Source of the DNA: Eubacteriaceae bacterium
Lineage (GTDB): Bacteria > Bacillota > Clostridia > Lachnospirales > Lachnospiraceae
Reading direction: 5' to 3'
DNA: 64,000 nucleotides
Assembly: GCA_910574895.1 (NCBI GenBank)
Contig: CAJTDQ010000007.1
Coordinates: forward strand, 1 to 64,000
Shown: piece by piece, positions 52,784 to 61,579 of the stretch
Position numbering within the stretch: the stretch's first letter is position 1
Layout: each line of letters starts with the position of its first letter
Position numbers and translations under genes: made by a program
The notes under the pieces: generated by a model
The model's database searches: none
Told to the model about the DNA's origin: nothing
What the model saw: only the letters and a program-made list of their open reading frames with translations

Positions 52784-54190
52784 CTATTGTCTTTTAAAAT
52801 ACGCTCTGGTATCTTTTACAATTACTCCACTCAATGCAAACAGTGCAATAATATTTGGTATCGCCATCAATCCATTAAAGATATCAGCGATAGTCCATAC
52901 TGCTGCTACTGTCATATACGGTCCGATGAATACTGCCAGAATATACAACCATCTGTAAATCTTTACTGCAGTTGTACTTCCATTCGATAAATACTCCAAG
53001 CATCTTTCTCCATAATAATCCCAGCCAAGAATCGTTGTAAATGCAAAGAACACTAAACAAACCATCAATATCAACGATGCCACGCTAGAAGGCAGGAAAT
53101 ATAATCCTTTCTGGAAAGCTGCTGTAGTTACCTGAACTCCCTCAAGACTCTTATCTGCCCATGTTCCCATCATTACAATCGAAAGGCCTGTCATTGTACA
53201 TACAATAATTGTATCAATAAATGTTCCTGTCATTGTAACAAGTCCCTGACGTACCGGCTCTTTTGTCTGTGCGGCAGCAGCAGCAATCGGTGCGGAACCA
53301 AGACCTGCCTCATTAGAGAAAATTCCACGTGCCACACCTTTCTGCATTGCAATGGCAATAGAAGCAAAAGCACCTCCCGCAATTGGCTTTACTCCAAAAG
53401 CCCCTTTGAATATCTCACCAAAAGCTGCCGGAACTTTATCAACATTTACAAAAATCAATACTAACGCTGCTACAATATATAAAACTGCCATAAATGGAAC
53501 TACTACTTCTGAAACACCGGCAATTCTTTTGATGCCGCCGATTACCACCAGCCCAACGCACAATGTCAAAACAATAGCCGTAACAACAATAGAAATAGAA
53601 TAGTCTGCACCAAATATATTTACTGTATGAGTTTTATTCGGATCAAAGAAAGACTGTACTGCAGAAGCAATACCATTTACCTGAGTAAACGTTCCAATTC
53701 CAAATAAACCGACGCACGCTCCAAAAAACGCAAAGACTTTTGCCAGCCATTTCCATTTATGCCCCATGCCATTCTCTATATAATAAAACGGGCCACCCAG
53801 AACATGTCCGTCCGCACCAATTTTCCTATATTTCACCGCAAGAAAACCTTCCGCATACTTTGTTGCCATTCCAAGAAACGCAGCAACCCACATCCAGAAT
53901 AACGCTCCCGGACCACCTGCCAGGACGCCAATCGCTGTAGCCACACCAACGATATTTCCTGTTCCAATCGTTGCAGAAAGAGCTGTACATAACGCTCCAA
54001 AACTAGTTACTTCTCCTTCTCCCTCTTCTTCATTTTTAAACATATATTTCAACGCTTTTGGTAAATGAAAAACCTGCAGTAATCTTAAACGAAAAGTAAG
54101 GTAGATTCCTGCTGCTAATATAAGTACAATCAAAGGTACTCCCCACACCAAAGCATCTACCTGTTCTAAAAATTGAGTAAATTGTTTCAT
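52784..54190 (-). CDS. Glycine/alanine:sodium symporter (AGCS family) under a glycine riboswitch
   Basis: 468 residues from MKQFTQFLEQVDALVWG; AGGAGG lies 6 nt before ATG 54190. The longer open frame to 54352 is rejected because its extra residues (MCLLRRRRCTHIR...) translate the riboswitch. About 11 helices; AGCS motifs TALSATIGTGNIVGVATA, EAGLGSAPIAAAAAQTKEPVRQG and GWDYYGERCLEYLSNG. The riboswitch indicates that glycine is a substrate. It lies between rplL and the secreted-protein operon, breaking the usual rplL-rpoB order. Paralogous to 26187-27602. Confidence 0.95.
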   Translation of the reverse strand: MKQFTQFLEQVDALVWGVPLIVLILAAGIYLTFRLRLLQVFHLPKALKYMFKNEEEGEGEVTSFGALCTALSATIGTGNIVGVATAIGVLAGGPGALFWMWVAAFLGMATKYAEGFLAVKYRKIGADGHVLGGPFYYIENGMGHKWKWLAKVFAFFGACVGLFGIGTFTQVNGIASAVQSFFDPNKTHTVNIFGADYSISIVVTAIVLTLCVGLVVIGGIKRIAGVSEVVVPFMAVLYIVAALVLIFVNVDKVPAAFGEIFKGAFGVKPIAGGAFASIAIAMQKGVARGIFSNEAGLGSAPIAAAAAQTKEPVRQGLVTMTGTFIDTIIVCTMTGLSIVMMGTWADKSLEGVQVTTAAFQKGLYFLPSSVASLILMVCLVFFAFTTILGWDYYGERCLEYLSNGSTTAVKIYRWLYILAVFIGPYMTVAAVWTIADIFNGLMAIPNIIALFALSGVIVKDTRAYFKRQ

Positions 54191-54197
54191 TTTATCC

Positions 54198-54385
54198 TCC
54201 TGTCCTTTTGCCTGAGAGATTAACATACCATAAATCCAAGACTCGCTCGTGAGTCTTGGCGCGGGATTCGGGTCAGCTTTAGCTGACACAATACATCTCC
54301 GAATCCCTGCGCATCTGATATGCGTACACCTTCGGCGCCTGAGTAAACACAAAGTGCCATCAGACCTCTCCAGTAATTTTTACCT
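54198..54385 (-). promoter_or_regulatory. Glycine riboswitch (single aptamer)
   Basis: Minus strand shows the conserved sequence blocks in order: CTGGAGAGGTCTGATGGCAC, CAGGCGCCGAAGGTGTACGC, an extended P3 arm (CAGGGATTCGG.../...CCGAATCCC with an AAGACTC/GAGTCTT hairpin), then AATCTCTCAGGCAAAAGGAC. The ribosome-binding site AGGAGG follows the last block by only a few bases, so ligand could control translation initiation as well as transcription. A second tandem aptamer is not seen. Confidence 0.93.
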
Positions 54386-54470
54386 AATATATTATCTTTG
54401 AATAATTTGCTTAATTACAAGCCATGCTACCTCGCAGCACAGCTGCTCGGTCGCGGGCTTCGCCCTATAT

Positions 54471-54531
54471 CTGAAAACAGAAAAACACTTGCATAAGTGC
54501 AAGCACTATGCGAGTGTTTTTCTGTTTTCAG
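54471..54531 (-). terminator. Very long hairpin terminator after rplL
   Basis: About 29-bp near-perfect stem (CTGAAAACAGAAAAACACTT... with its complement), with an outer GCCATGC/GCATGGC pairing at 54421-54427 and 54534-54540. It separates the L11-L12 operon from the symporter gene. Confidence 0.8.
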
Positions 54532-54558
54532 ATGCATGGCTCATTGCCATCGCGTAGA

Positions 54559-54924
54559 TTACTTTAATGTAACTGTTGCTCCAACTTCTTCTAACTGTTT
54601 CTTAAGAGCTTCTGCTTCTTCTTTAGAAATTCCTTCTTTAACAACCTTAGGAGCTCCGTCAACTACTTCCTTAGCTTCCTTAAGTCCTAAACCAGTTGCA
54701 TCCTTAACAGCTTTGATAACCTTAACCTTCTGATCACCAACTTCTGTTAACTCTACGTCAAATTCAGTCTTTTCTTCTGCTGCTCCGCCTTCTGCTCCAG
54801 CTGCTGCAACTACAACACCTGCTGCTGCAGATACACCAAATTCTTCTTCACATGCTGTTACTAATTCGTTTAATTCTAAAACTGTTAATCCTTTGATTAC
54901 TTCAATGATTTCTGCTGTTGTCAT
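54559..54924 (-). CDS. rplL: Ribosomal protein L7/L12
   Basis: 121 residues. The N-terminal dimerisation domain ([22 protein letters not shown]), Ala/Gly hinge ([20 protein letters not shown]) and C-terminal factor-binding domain ([28 protein letters not shown]) are all present. L12 dimers form the stalk that recruits GTPases EF-Tu and EF-G. AGGAGG precedes ATG 54924; the 105-bp gap from rplJ contains a hairpin (GACAGTGT/..GCTGTC). Last gene of its operon here. Confidence 0.99.
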   Translation of the reverse strand: MTTAEIIEVIKGLTVLELNELVTACEEEFGVSAAAGVVVAAAGAEGGAAEEKTEFDVELTEVGDQKVKVIKAVKDATGLGLKEAKEVVDGAPKVVKEGISKEEAEALKKQLEEVGATVTLK

Positions 54925-55029
54925 TGTTAATTCCTCCTAAATTAATTTCATATAATTTTTGTTTTACCGACAGCATATCTACACTGTCCTTTCATTCTTT
55001 TTTTGCCACATTCGAGCATTGCTCAAATC

Positions 55030-55524
55030 CTATGCAGCTTCTTCGTCTTTTTCAGCAATCTGCTTGATAACACGAGCGAAGTTTGTAATAGGTGACTGCA
55101 TAGATCCAAGTAACTTGGAAAGAAGTACTTCTCTTGACGGAATATTTGCAAGCTTCTTTAATCCTGCTTCATCATAGTAAGTACCATCTACAATTCCACC
55201 CTTAACTTCTAAAGCTTCAGCGTTCTTAGCAAATTTGTAAATAACTCTAGCTGCTGCTGTAGCATCATCTTTACAAACTGCAATAGCAGTTGGTCCTTCA
55301 AGATGCTGAGCTAAATCTTCAAATTCTGTGCCTTTGATTGCAAAGTTAATCATTGTGTTCTTGTATACCTTGTATACAACACCAGCTTCTCTTAATTCTC
55401 TACGAAGCTCTGTGTCCTGTGCAACAGTAAGTCCACGGTAATCAACTACAACTGCTGTAGCCGCACCATTGAGTAACTCTGAAATCTCTTCTACGATAGG
55501 TTTCTTTAACTCTACTTTTGCCAT
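55030..55524 (-). CDS. rplJ: Ribosomal protein L10
   Basis: 164 residues. MAKVELKKPIVEEISELLNGAATAVVVDYRGLTVAQ... is the L10 N-terminal rRNA-binding domain, and the Ala/Glu-rich C-terminal helix binds L12 dimers. Gene preceded by an L10 leader RNA (about 55540-55740), the known autoregulatory target of the L10-L12 complex. Followed by rplL. Confidence 0.99.
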   Translation of the reverse strand: MAKVELKKPIVEEISELLNGAATAVVVDYRGLTVAQDTELRRELREAGVVYKVYKNTMINFAIKGTEFEDLAQHLEGPTAIAVCKDDATAAARVIYKFAKNAEALEVKGGIVDGTYYDEAGLKKLANIPSREVLLSKLLGSMQSPITNFARVIKQIAEKDEEAA

Positions 55525-55539
55525 GAATGTTTTGCCTCC

Positions 55540-55740
55540 TTATTTTTTTATAGGTCATAACCTTCATTTCGCCGAATTTATACAATAATAAAGCCTTTCC
55601 ATCCAAAGACAGAAAGGCATAAAGTTTCTTTGTATAAAACTTAATTCCTCGGTAGGCGACGATTATCGAACTTACTTTGCATTCGCAAAACCTACTGTCT
55701 TCGGCAATTGGTTTTAAACCACTTGTGCATATTAGCACAA
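55540..55740 (-). promoter_or_regulatory. L10 leader (rplJ autoregulatory RNA)
   Basis: Minus strand: TTGCCGAAGACAGTAGGTTTT and CGCCTACCGAGG around a central stem-loop, then GCCTTTCTGTCTTTGGATGG.AAGGC. These match the known L10 leader architecture upstream of rplJ in Firmicutes. Confidence 0.85.
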
Positions 55741-55816
55741 TTAAATTGTATTGTCAACAGGTCTTTAACAGCATATCACTAAAAATAGTTATGCCGCTTC
55801 CCTCTAACAAGCGTTC

Positions 55817-56515
55817 TTACGCATTTGTAATCTTAGCAACGTTAACTTTAACACCAGGTCCCATTGTTGATGTAAGAGTAACTGTCTTAAGATAAGCACC
55901 CTTAACAGCTGCAGGTTTTACCTTCATAATAGCATCCATTAATGCATTGAAATTTTCTGTAAGCTGTTCTTCTGTAAATGAAGCCTTACCAACTGGAACA
56001 TGAACGATGTTTGCTTTATCAAGTCTGTACTCAATCTTACCTGCCTTGATATCTTCAATAGCTTTTGTAACGTCCATAGTTACTGTACCTGCTTTTGGGT
56101 TAGGCATTAAACCTTTTGGTCCAAGTACACGTCCAAGTCTACCAACAACACCCATCATATCTGGTGTAGCTACAACTACATCAAAGTCGAACCAACCATC
56201 ATTCTGAATCTTTGGTATTAATTCTTCACCGCCTACAAAATCAGCTCCTGCTGCTTCTGCTTCATCAGCCTTAGCACCCTTAGCGAAAACTAAAACCTTA
56301 ACAGTTTTACCTGTTCCGTTAGGTAATACTACAGCACCACGAATCTGCTGATCTGCGTGACGTCCATCACAACCAGTTCTGATGTGACATTCTATTGTTT
56401 CATCAAATTTTGCAACTGCTGCTTTCTTTACTAAAGAAACAGCTTCTTCTGTATCATACTGAACAGCTCTGTCAATCGTCTTAGCTGCTTCTGTATATTT
56501 CTTTCCTCTCTTCAT
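55817..56515 (-). CDS. rplA: Ribosomal protein L1
   Basis: 232 residues. [31 protein letters not shown] start, [33 protein letters not shown] is the L1 signature. L1 binds the L1 stalk of 23S rRNA and, in many bacteria, its own mRNA as repressor. A matching L1-site candidate lies just upstream at 56527-56554. GAGGAGG before ATG. Co-transcribed with rplK. Confidence 0.99.
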   Translation of the reverse strand: MKRGKKYTEAAKTIDRAVQYDTEEAVSLVKKAAVAKFDETIECHIRTGCDGRHADQQIRGAVVLPNGTGKTVKVLVFAKGAKADEAEAAGADFVGGEELIPKIQNDGWFDFDVVVATPDMMGVVGRLGRVLGPKGLMPNPKAGTVTMDVTKAIEDIKAGKIEYRLDKANIVHVPVGKASFTEEQLTENFNALMDAIMKVKPAAVKGAYLKTVTLTSTMGPGVKVNVAKITNA

Positions 56516-56526
56516 TTAAACCTCCT

Positions 56527-56554
56527 CGTGGTAATAACGGATATACCTCCCACG
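56527..56554 (-). promoter_or_regulatory. Putative L1-binding site upstream of rplA
   Basis: Minus strand CGTGGGAGG...CCGTTATTACCACG: GTGG/CCAC stem with the internal GGGAGG and AUnACC elements typical of the L1 stalk mimic. Nearly the same motif is at 57031-57059. Confidence 0.6.
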
Positions 56555-56584
56555 TTTCTCAATTCTTATTTCGATTATAACCGA

Positions 56585-57010
56585 TTAGTCTTCAACCTTG
56601 ATTCCCATGCTTCTTGCTGTACCAGCAATCATGCTCATAGCTGCTTCTACACTGGCAGCGTTTAAATCTTTCATTTTTGTTTCAGCAATCTGCTGTAAAT
56701 CTGCTTTTGAAATTGTTGCAACAGTTTCTTTTAATGAATTACCTGCACCCTTCTGAACCTTGCATGCTTTTTTCAATAATACTGCTGCCGGTGGAGTCTT
56801 TGTTACAAAACTAAAACTCTTATCCTGGTAAACAGTGATAACAACTGGAATAATCATTCCCGGCTGATCAGCTGTTCTTGCGTTGAAGTCCTTTGTGAAC
56901 TGAACGATGTTTAATCCCCATTGTCCAAGTGCTGGACCAACTGGTGGAGCTGGTGTTGCTTTTCCAGCTTCGATTTGCAATTTAATGTATCCTTCTACTT
57001 TCTTTGCCAT
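56585..57010 (-). CDS. rplK: Ribosomal protein L11
   Basis: 141 residues from [30 protein letters not shown]; the frame opens three codons earlier (57019) but GGAGG lies 8 nt before 57010. N-terminal domain with the Pro-rich thiostrepton-binding helix and C-terminal rRNA-binding domain ([23 protein letters not shown]...RSMGIKVED). L11 forms the GTPase-associated centre with 23S H43/44. Preceded by nusG, followed by rplA. Confidence 0.98.
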   Translation of the reverse strand: MAKKVEGYIKLQIEAGKATPAPPVGPALGQWGLNIVQFTKDFNARTADQPGMIIPVVITVYQDKSFSFVTKTPPAAVLLKKACKVQKGAGNSLKETVATISKADLQQIAETKMKDLNAASVEAAMSMIAGTARSMGIKVED

Positions 57011-57030
57011 CTTCGGCACCTCCTAAATAA

Positions 57031-57059
57031 TGTGGTATTATCGGGAACCCCTCCCACTG
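57031..57059 (-). promoter_or_regulatory. Putative L1-binding site upstream of rplK
   Basis: Minus strand AGTGGGAGGGG...CCGATAATACCACA, the partner of the site at 56527-56554. Location before the L11 gene agrees with known L1-mediated control of the L11 operon. Confidence 0.6.
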
Positions 57060-57137
57060 CTTTGTGTGCACCACAAAACATTCTTCTATAAATACCATCT
57101 TAAAATAAGACAGTATTTTCATAAAACCATATAGGCT

Positions 57138-57659
57138 TTATTTCAACTTTTTCACTTCCGTAAAGTTTAACTCTACCGGAGTTTCTCTACCAAACATGTC
57201 CACACTAATTGTGACTGTCTGTCTCGCGTCATCGATACGTTTCACTTCACCGGCTGTACCAGCCCAAACGCCTGCGATAACATTAACCATTTCACCCTCT
57301 TCAAAATCAACATTGATTTTTTCATTGGTCTTAACACCAAGTGTCATCATTTCTTCTGCTGTAAGAGGGACCGGTTTTGATCCCGGACCTACGAATCCTG
57401 TAACACCTCTTGTATTTCTAACTACATACCAAGTGTCATCATTCATCACCATGTTTATAAGCACATATCCAGGAAAAAGTTTTTTCTCAGAAACTTTTCT
57501 AACACCGTTTTTCAGTTCTACCACTTCCTGTGTCGGAACTGATACTTCCAATATCTGATCATGCAGTTTTCTATTTTCAATAGACTGCTCAATATTGGTC
57601 TTAACTTTATTTTCATATCCTGAATAAGTATGCACAACATACCAATTTGCTTCTGACAT
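57138..57659 (-). CDS. nusG: Transcription termination/antitermination protein NusG
   Basis: 173 residues. NGN domain at the N-terminus (NWYVVHTYSGYENKVKTNIEQ, PGYVLINMVMNDDTWYVVRNTRGVTGFVG) and C-terminal KOW domain (FEEGEMVNVIAGVWAGTAGEVKRID). Binds RNA polymerase clamp helices and affects pausing. AGGTGA before ATG; 26 bp downstream of secE in the usual secE-nusG-rplK order. Confidence 0.98.
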   Translation of the reverse strand: MSEANWYVVHTYSGYENKVKTNIEQSIENRKLHDQILEVSVPTQEVVELKNGVRKVSEKKLFPGYVLINMVMNDDTWYVVRNTRGVTGFVGPGSKPVPLTAEEMMTLGVKTNEKINVDFEEGEMVNVIAGVWAGTAGEVKRIDDARQTVTISVDMFGRETPVELNFTEVKKLK

Positions 57660-57685
57660 ATTATCACCTCTTATTATTATTCTTA

Positions 57686-57886
57686 TTATTTCATAATATT
57701 AGTTAAACCAAACTGAACAACTTGGTCAATCATTCCAATAAGAACTCCCATAATAACTGTGACAATTACAACAACAACAGTCTGTCTGATGATTGATGCT
57801 TTTGTAGGCCATATAATTTTTGAAAACTCAGCTTTTAATCCTGTCCACCAGTTTTTTAAGCCGCCTTTTTTCTTAGCTTCTGCCAT
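57686..57886 (-). CDS. secE: Preprotein translocase subunit SecE
   Basis: 66 residues. Cytosolic N-terminus (GGLKNWWTGLKAEFSKIIWPTKASIIRQT, the conserved amphipathic part) then one membrane helix (VVVVIVTVIMGVLIGMIDQVVQFGL). SecE clamps SecY in the translocon. Located between rpmG and nusG, as expected. Short form typical of Firmicutes. Confidence 0.97.
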   Translation of the reverse strand: MAEAKKKGGLKNWWTGLKAEFSKIIWPTKASIIRQTVVVVIVTVIMGVLIGMIDQVVQFGLTNIMK

Positions 57887-57909
57887 AGTTCATTTCACCT
57901 CCAAATAGA

Positions 57910-58059
57910 CTATTTTGTCTCTTTATGCATTGTATGTTTCTTGCAGAACTTACAATATTTCTTTGTCTCAACTCTATCTGGATGAGTCTTCTTATCCTTT
58001 GTTGTATTGTAGTTTCTCTGCTTGCATTCTGTACATTCTAATGTAATTTTTGTTCTCAT
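57910..58059 (-). CDS. rpmG: Ribosomal protein L33
   Basis: 49 residues: [20 protein letters not shown]... ...[20 protein letters not shown]. Two CxxC pairs (CTEC, CKFC) mark the zinc-binding (C+) form of L33. GGAGGTGAAACTC precedes ATG 58059, and secE follows after 23 bp. First gene of the rpmG-secE-nusG-L11-L1-L10-L12 transcript; the promoter is at 58172-58200. Confidence 0.97.
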   Translation of the reverse strand: MRTKITLECTECKQRNYNTTKDKKTHPDRVETKKYCKFCKKHTMHKETK

Positions 58060-58171
58060 GAGTTTCACCTCCGCTTTATTCTCTCGTAGGGCTTTCTTCT
58101 ATATAATATAACACATTATTCCAAATAAAATTAATGCAAAAAAAAAAGACCCTCTCTTCTTACGCACTACT

Positions 58172-58200
58172 AATATAACATACCCAAAACTCTACGTCAA
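58172..58200 (-). promoter_or_regulatory. Promoter of the rpmG-secE-nusG operon
   Basis: Minus-strand -35 TTGACG (58200-58195), 17-bp spacer, -10 TATATT (58177-58172). The transcript should start at about AGTAGTGCG, the same nine bases found in the rpoB leader loop. Confidence 0.75.
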
Positions 58201-58237
58201 CAAAAACATTCGCGTAAACACAAAGTCATGCAAAATG

Positions 58238-58289
58238 CAAAAATAGAAAGACCGATTATGCTTGCATAAATCGGGACTTTCTATTTTTG
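58238..58289 (-). terminator. Terminator of the recD2-comF operon
   Basis: Stem of ~22 bp: CAAAAATAGAAAG.CCGATT.ATGC with its complement, ending in CTATTTTTG; it lies 76 bp after the comF stop. Confidence 0.85.
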
Positions 58290-58364
58290 TATTTTATAGG
58301 ACGTGAGTCCGCGACCGAGATGTAAGATGCGAAGCATCTGCAATCGAGGTTGGGCATGACTTTG

Positions 58365-59078
58365 CTATCTTCCTCCTGCCACACACATAAAATAAACCTT
58401 CTTCACTCCCGCCTTTTTCAACACCTCTGCACAGCCATCCAGTGTACTTCCTGTAGTATAAATATCATCCACCAACAAAACCGATGTCATTCCCTTTATT
58501 CTTTCTATATCAACAGCAAAGGCTTTCCTAAGATTCTGACACCTTTCTCCCTTACTCAATCCCTTCTGTGGTTTTGTATTCCGCACACGAATCAAACAAT
58601 TACAGTCCATGTCTATCCCTATATATTCTGCCAAACCCCTTCCAAACTCTTCTGCCTGGTTATATCCTCTTTTTTGTTTTTTCTTCCGATACATCGGAAC
58701 GGACAAAATTTTTTCCACGTTCCATTGTTTCAGCAGTTTCTTATATCTTTTCGCTCCTACATAACCAAATAAATCACTATAACATCTTTTGTTATTATAT
58801 TTAAATTGGTAAATTACCTTTTTCAATTCTTCTGTATATTCAAAAATACACACACCCTTGTCAAAAACATGGATACCATTCTCACAATCATGACAAAATA
58901 ATTTCTCATCCTCATCTAACTGTTTCCCACATTTCTCACATTTTGGTTCCTTTATAACTTTCACTTTTCCAATACATTCCTTACATATTTTTTCTTTTGC
59001 TCCAATGACTTTTTCACATACAGGACATACATTTGGAAAGAAAATCCTTTCCAGTGAATTTATTTTTCTTTTTAACAT
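58365..59078 (-). CDS. comF: ComF-family phosphoribosyltransferase-like protein
   Basis: 237 residues. N-terminal zinc-finger cysteines (CPVCEKVIGAKEKICKEC, CEKCGKQL, CHDC), then a type I PRTase domain with YNQAEEFGRGLA, and the PRPP-binding loop SVLLVDDIYTTGSTL. ComF is needed for natural transformation DNA uptake in Bacillus and Streptococcus, but homologues are widespread in non-competent Firmicutes. It lies 48 bp after recD2, so probably one operon. Confidence 0.92.
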   Translation of the reverse strand: MLKRKINSLERIFFPNVCPVCEKVIGAKEKICKECIGKVKVIKEPKCEKCGKQLDEDEKLFCHDCENGIHVFDKGVCIFEYTEELKKVIYQFKYNNKRCYSDLFGYVGAKRYKKLLKQWNVEKILSVPMYRKKKQKRGYNQAEEFGRGLAEYIGIDMDCNCLIRVRNTKPQKGLSKGERCQNLRKAFAVDIERIKGMTSVLLVDDIYTTGSTLDGCAEVLKKAGVKKVYFMCVAGGR

Positions 59079-59126
59079 TCTCCCCCCTTTATCCTTGATG
59101 TTATCATCATTTATACATGCATTTCT

Positions 59127-61388
59127 TTACTCTTCATAATAATTTTCAATATTCCATTTTAACCCGGAATACCTTCTATGCTGATCCTCATTTGCAATCA
59201 TTGCACCAAAAGTTTCTTTTCTACCCACGATACAGACACACTTTTTGGCTCTGGTTACACCTGTATAAAGCAAATTCCTTGTCATAAGCATAGAGACACC
59301 CGATACTAACGGCATAATTACAGCCGGATACTCACTTCCCTGCGATTTATGAATCGTAATTGCATATGCCAGTTCTAATTCCTCCGCCTGCTTGGCATCA
59401 TATGTCACATACCTGTCATCATCAAAAACAACCTCAATATAATTGGTCGAATTATTGATTTTTGTAACAATCCCCATGTCACCATTAAATATTCCTGTCC
59501 CACTGTCATAAATTCTGCCATCCATACTTTTCTGTTCCCATTCCAGCTGATAGTTATTTTTAATCTGCATAACCTTATCACCTTCACGAAACAAAGTCCC
59601 GGCAATTTCCCGCTCATTCTTATCATCCGCTTTTGGATTCATATACTTTTGCAACTGCTCATTTAAGGAATTCACTCCCAGTATCCCACCACGCATCGGT
59701 GTCAGAACCTGAATTTCTCTCTCATTCGCTCCGACATAATCCGGCAGTTTTGATTTTAGCAGTCCAATCGTTGCATTCAGGGCCATCTGGGCATTTTCTC
59801 TTTCTACATATAAGAAATCACCTTTACTGTTATCCAGTTCCACCTGCTCTCCATCATTAATTTTATGTGCATTTGTTACAATGCCGCTTTCGCCTGCTTG
59901 TCGAAATACTTTTGTTAGTCTCACTACAGAAAACTTCCCTGATTCAATCATGTCTCTCAATACATTTCCCGGACCTACACTTGCCAACTGATTGACATCT
60001 CCTACAAAAACAACACGGGTTCCAATTGTAACAGCCTTTAAGAGCGCATGCATTAAAAATGTATCTACCATAGACATCTCATCTACAATAATCACATCCG
60101 TTTCCAATGGATTCTGTTCATTTCTTCCAAATCTCGCCTCCACCTCATCTCTTCCTACATTTTCCGAGGAACCTGATATTTCCAACATTCTATGTATTGT
60201 CTTTGCATCATGACCGGTCGCTTCATTCATTCTCTTGGCTGCGCGTCCTGTTGGTGCCGCCAGACTCACATCCATCCCGTCTGCTTCAAACATCTGAATA
60301 ATTGCATTGATTGTCGTAGTCTTTCCTGTACCCGGTCCACCGGTAATAATGGACACACCATTATTCTGTGTTTCTACGACAGCCTTTCTCTGCAGTTCAT
60401 CCAGACATACCCCTGACAATTTTTCAATTGTATCCAATTTCACGTTCATAATATATTCATCTTCAGGGTTAAATATATTTAATTCTAATAACATCCGTGC
60501 TATATTTAATTCCACGTAATAAAATGTTGATAAAAATACTGCTTCTATTTCATCAATTGTCTTTAAAATCAGTTTCTTTTCCAATACCAGTTCCGTAAAA
60601 CAATTATCCAACAAATCCATATTGAAAGTTCCATCTGCGCTCATATACTGGTCACGCAATCCTAACAGATTAACCGTCGCTTCCACAAGTTTATCCTTCG
60701 GAAGATATGTATTTCCCGAATTAGATGCTTCTGATAATGCAAAACACATTCCACTTTTAATACGAATAGATGCATTTACCTCCACTCCTGCTCTTCTGGC
60801 AATTTCATCCGCCGTCTTAAATCCTATTCCCGATACATCATCAGCCAATCTGTAAGGATTAGATTTTATAATATCGTACACTTTTGTTCCATACAGCGTA
60901 AATATCTTTGTACTTAACGTAGGGCTGATTCCATATCCCTGAAGAAAAATCATTACATCCCTCATGTCTTTTTTTTCTTCAATCTGTTCACAGATACTCA
61001 TAGCCTTTCTAATGGTTATACCTCTGATTTCAGCCAGCCTTTCCGGTTCCTCTTCTACAATACGCAGCGTATCCTCACGAAACTTTTCGACAATTCTGTC
61101 CGCCAGAACAGCACCTAATCCTTTAATCGCTCCGGACCCTAAATATTTTTTCAACGACAACTCATCTGTAGCCGGAACAACTTTATAGGATATAACCTTA
61201 ATCTGTTCACCATATACGTCATGGAAAACTTCTTCTCCTTCTATTTCCACATATTCGCCTTCTGCTATGTATCCGAAATTTCCTGTGCATTTTATTTCCT
61301 TTTTACCATAAGACAATGTTAGAACGGTATAACCATTATCTTCATTTCTATAAGTTATACTTTCCACATATCCGTTAATTGATTTCAT
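59127..61388 (-). CDS. recD2: RecD2-type SF1B helicase
   Basis: 753 residues from MKSINGYVESITYRNEDNGYTVLTL; the open frame to 61433 is rejected because GGAGGGAAG sits directly before 61388. N-terminal OB-like domain (~1-80), helix-hairpin-helix region (GAIKGLGAVLADRIVEKF, EIRGITIRKAMSICEQI), then the helicase core with Walker A GGPGTGKTTT (Lys356), VDEMSMVDTFLMH, GDVNQLASVGPG, and motifs V and VI in AYAITIHKSQGSEYPAVIMPL, YTGVTRAKK. RecD2 unwinds 5'-3' and functions in repair without RecBC. Operon with comF. Confidence 0.95.
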   Translation of the reverse strand: MKSINGYVESITYRNEDNGYTVLTLSYGKKEIKCTGNFGYIAEGEYVEIEGEEVFHDVYGEQIKVISYKVVPATDELSLKKYLGSGAIKGLGAVLADRIVEKFREDTLRIVEEEPERLAEIRGITIRKAMSICEQIEEKKDMRDVMIFLQGYGISPTLSTKIFTLYGTKVYDIIKSNPYRLADDVSGIGFKTADEIARRAGVEVNASIRIKSGMCFALSEASNSGNTYLPKDKLVEATVNLLGLRDQYMSADGTFNMDLLDNCFTELVLEKKLILKTIDEIEAVFLSTFYYVELNIARMLLELNIFNPEDEYIMNVKLDTIEKLSGVCLDELQRKAVVETQNNGVSIITGGPGTGKTTTINAIIQMFEADGMDVSLAAPTGRAAKRMNEATGHDAKTIHRMLEISGSSENVGRDEVEARFGRNEQNPLETDVIIVDEMSMVDTFLMHALLKAVTIGTRVVFVGDVNQLASVGPGNVLRDMIESGKFSVVRLTKVFRQAGESGIVTNAHKINDGEQVELDNSKGDFLYVERENAQMALNATIGLLKSKLPDYVGANEREIQVLTPMRGGILGVNSLNEQLQKYMNPKADDKNEREIAGTLFREGDKVMQIKNNYQLEWEQKSMDGRIYDSGTGIFNGDMGIVTKINNSTNYIEVVFDDDRYVTYDAKQAEELELAYAITIHKSQGSEYPAVIMPLVSGVSMLMTRNLLYTGVTRAKKCVCIVGRKETFGAMIANEDQHRRYSGLKWNIENYYEE

Positions 61389-61490
61389 CTTCCCTCCTAG
61401 TATTTCAAACACGACTCTATGTATATCACTCAAAACATAACTGTATTATCACGCACCAATATTATGTCTCCCGGACTTTGGCTTTAGAAT

Positions 61491-61523
61491 AAGGCTGTCC
61501 CATTTCAATTATCGGACAGCCTT
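61491..61523 (-). terminator. Terminator of mreB/mbl
   Basis: Perfect 10-bp stem AAGGCTGTCC/GGACAGCCTT with a 13-nt loop, 57 bp past the stop. Confidence 0.85.
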
Positions 61524-61579
61524 ATATTTATTGTCATATAATGCCTGAAAATTTGTTTTAATACCAAACTCCTGTCAGG

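Noticed and set aside
54191-54352. N-terminal extension of the AGCS symporter
   Set aside because: It lies in the glycine riboswitch; the ATG at 54190 has an ideal AGGAGG and the family start.
58290-58364. GC-richer hairpins near comF, rplL, rpoC and tuf ends as one repeat family
   Set aside because: Only short pieces such as GCGACCGAG and GCGAG are shared; the similarity is too weak to call a repeat family.
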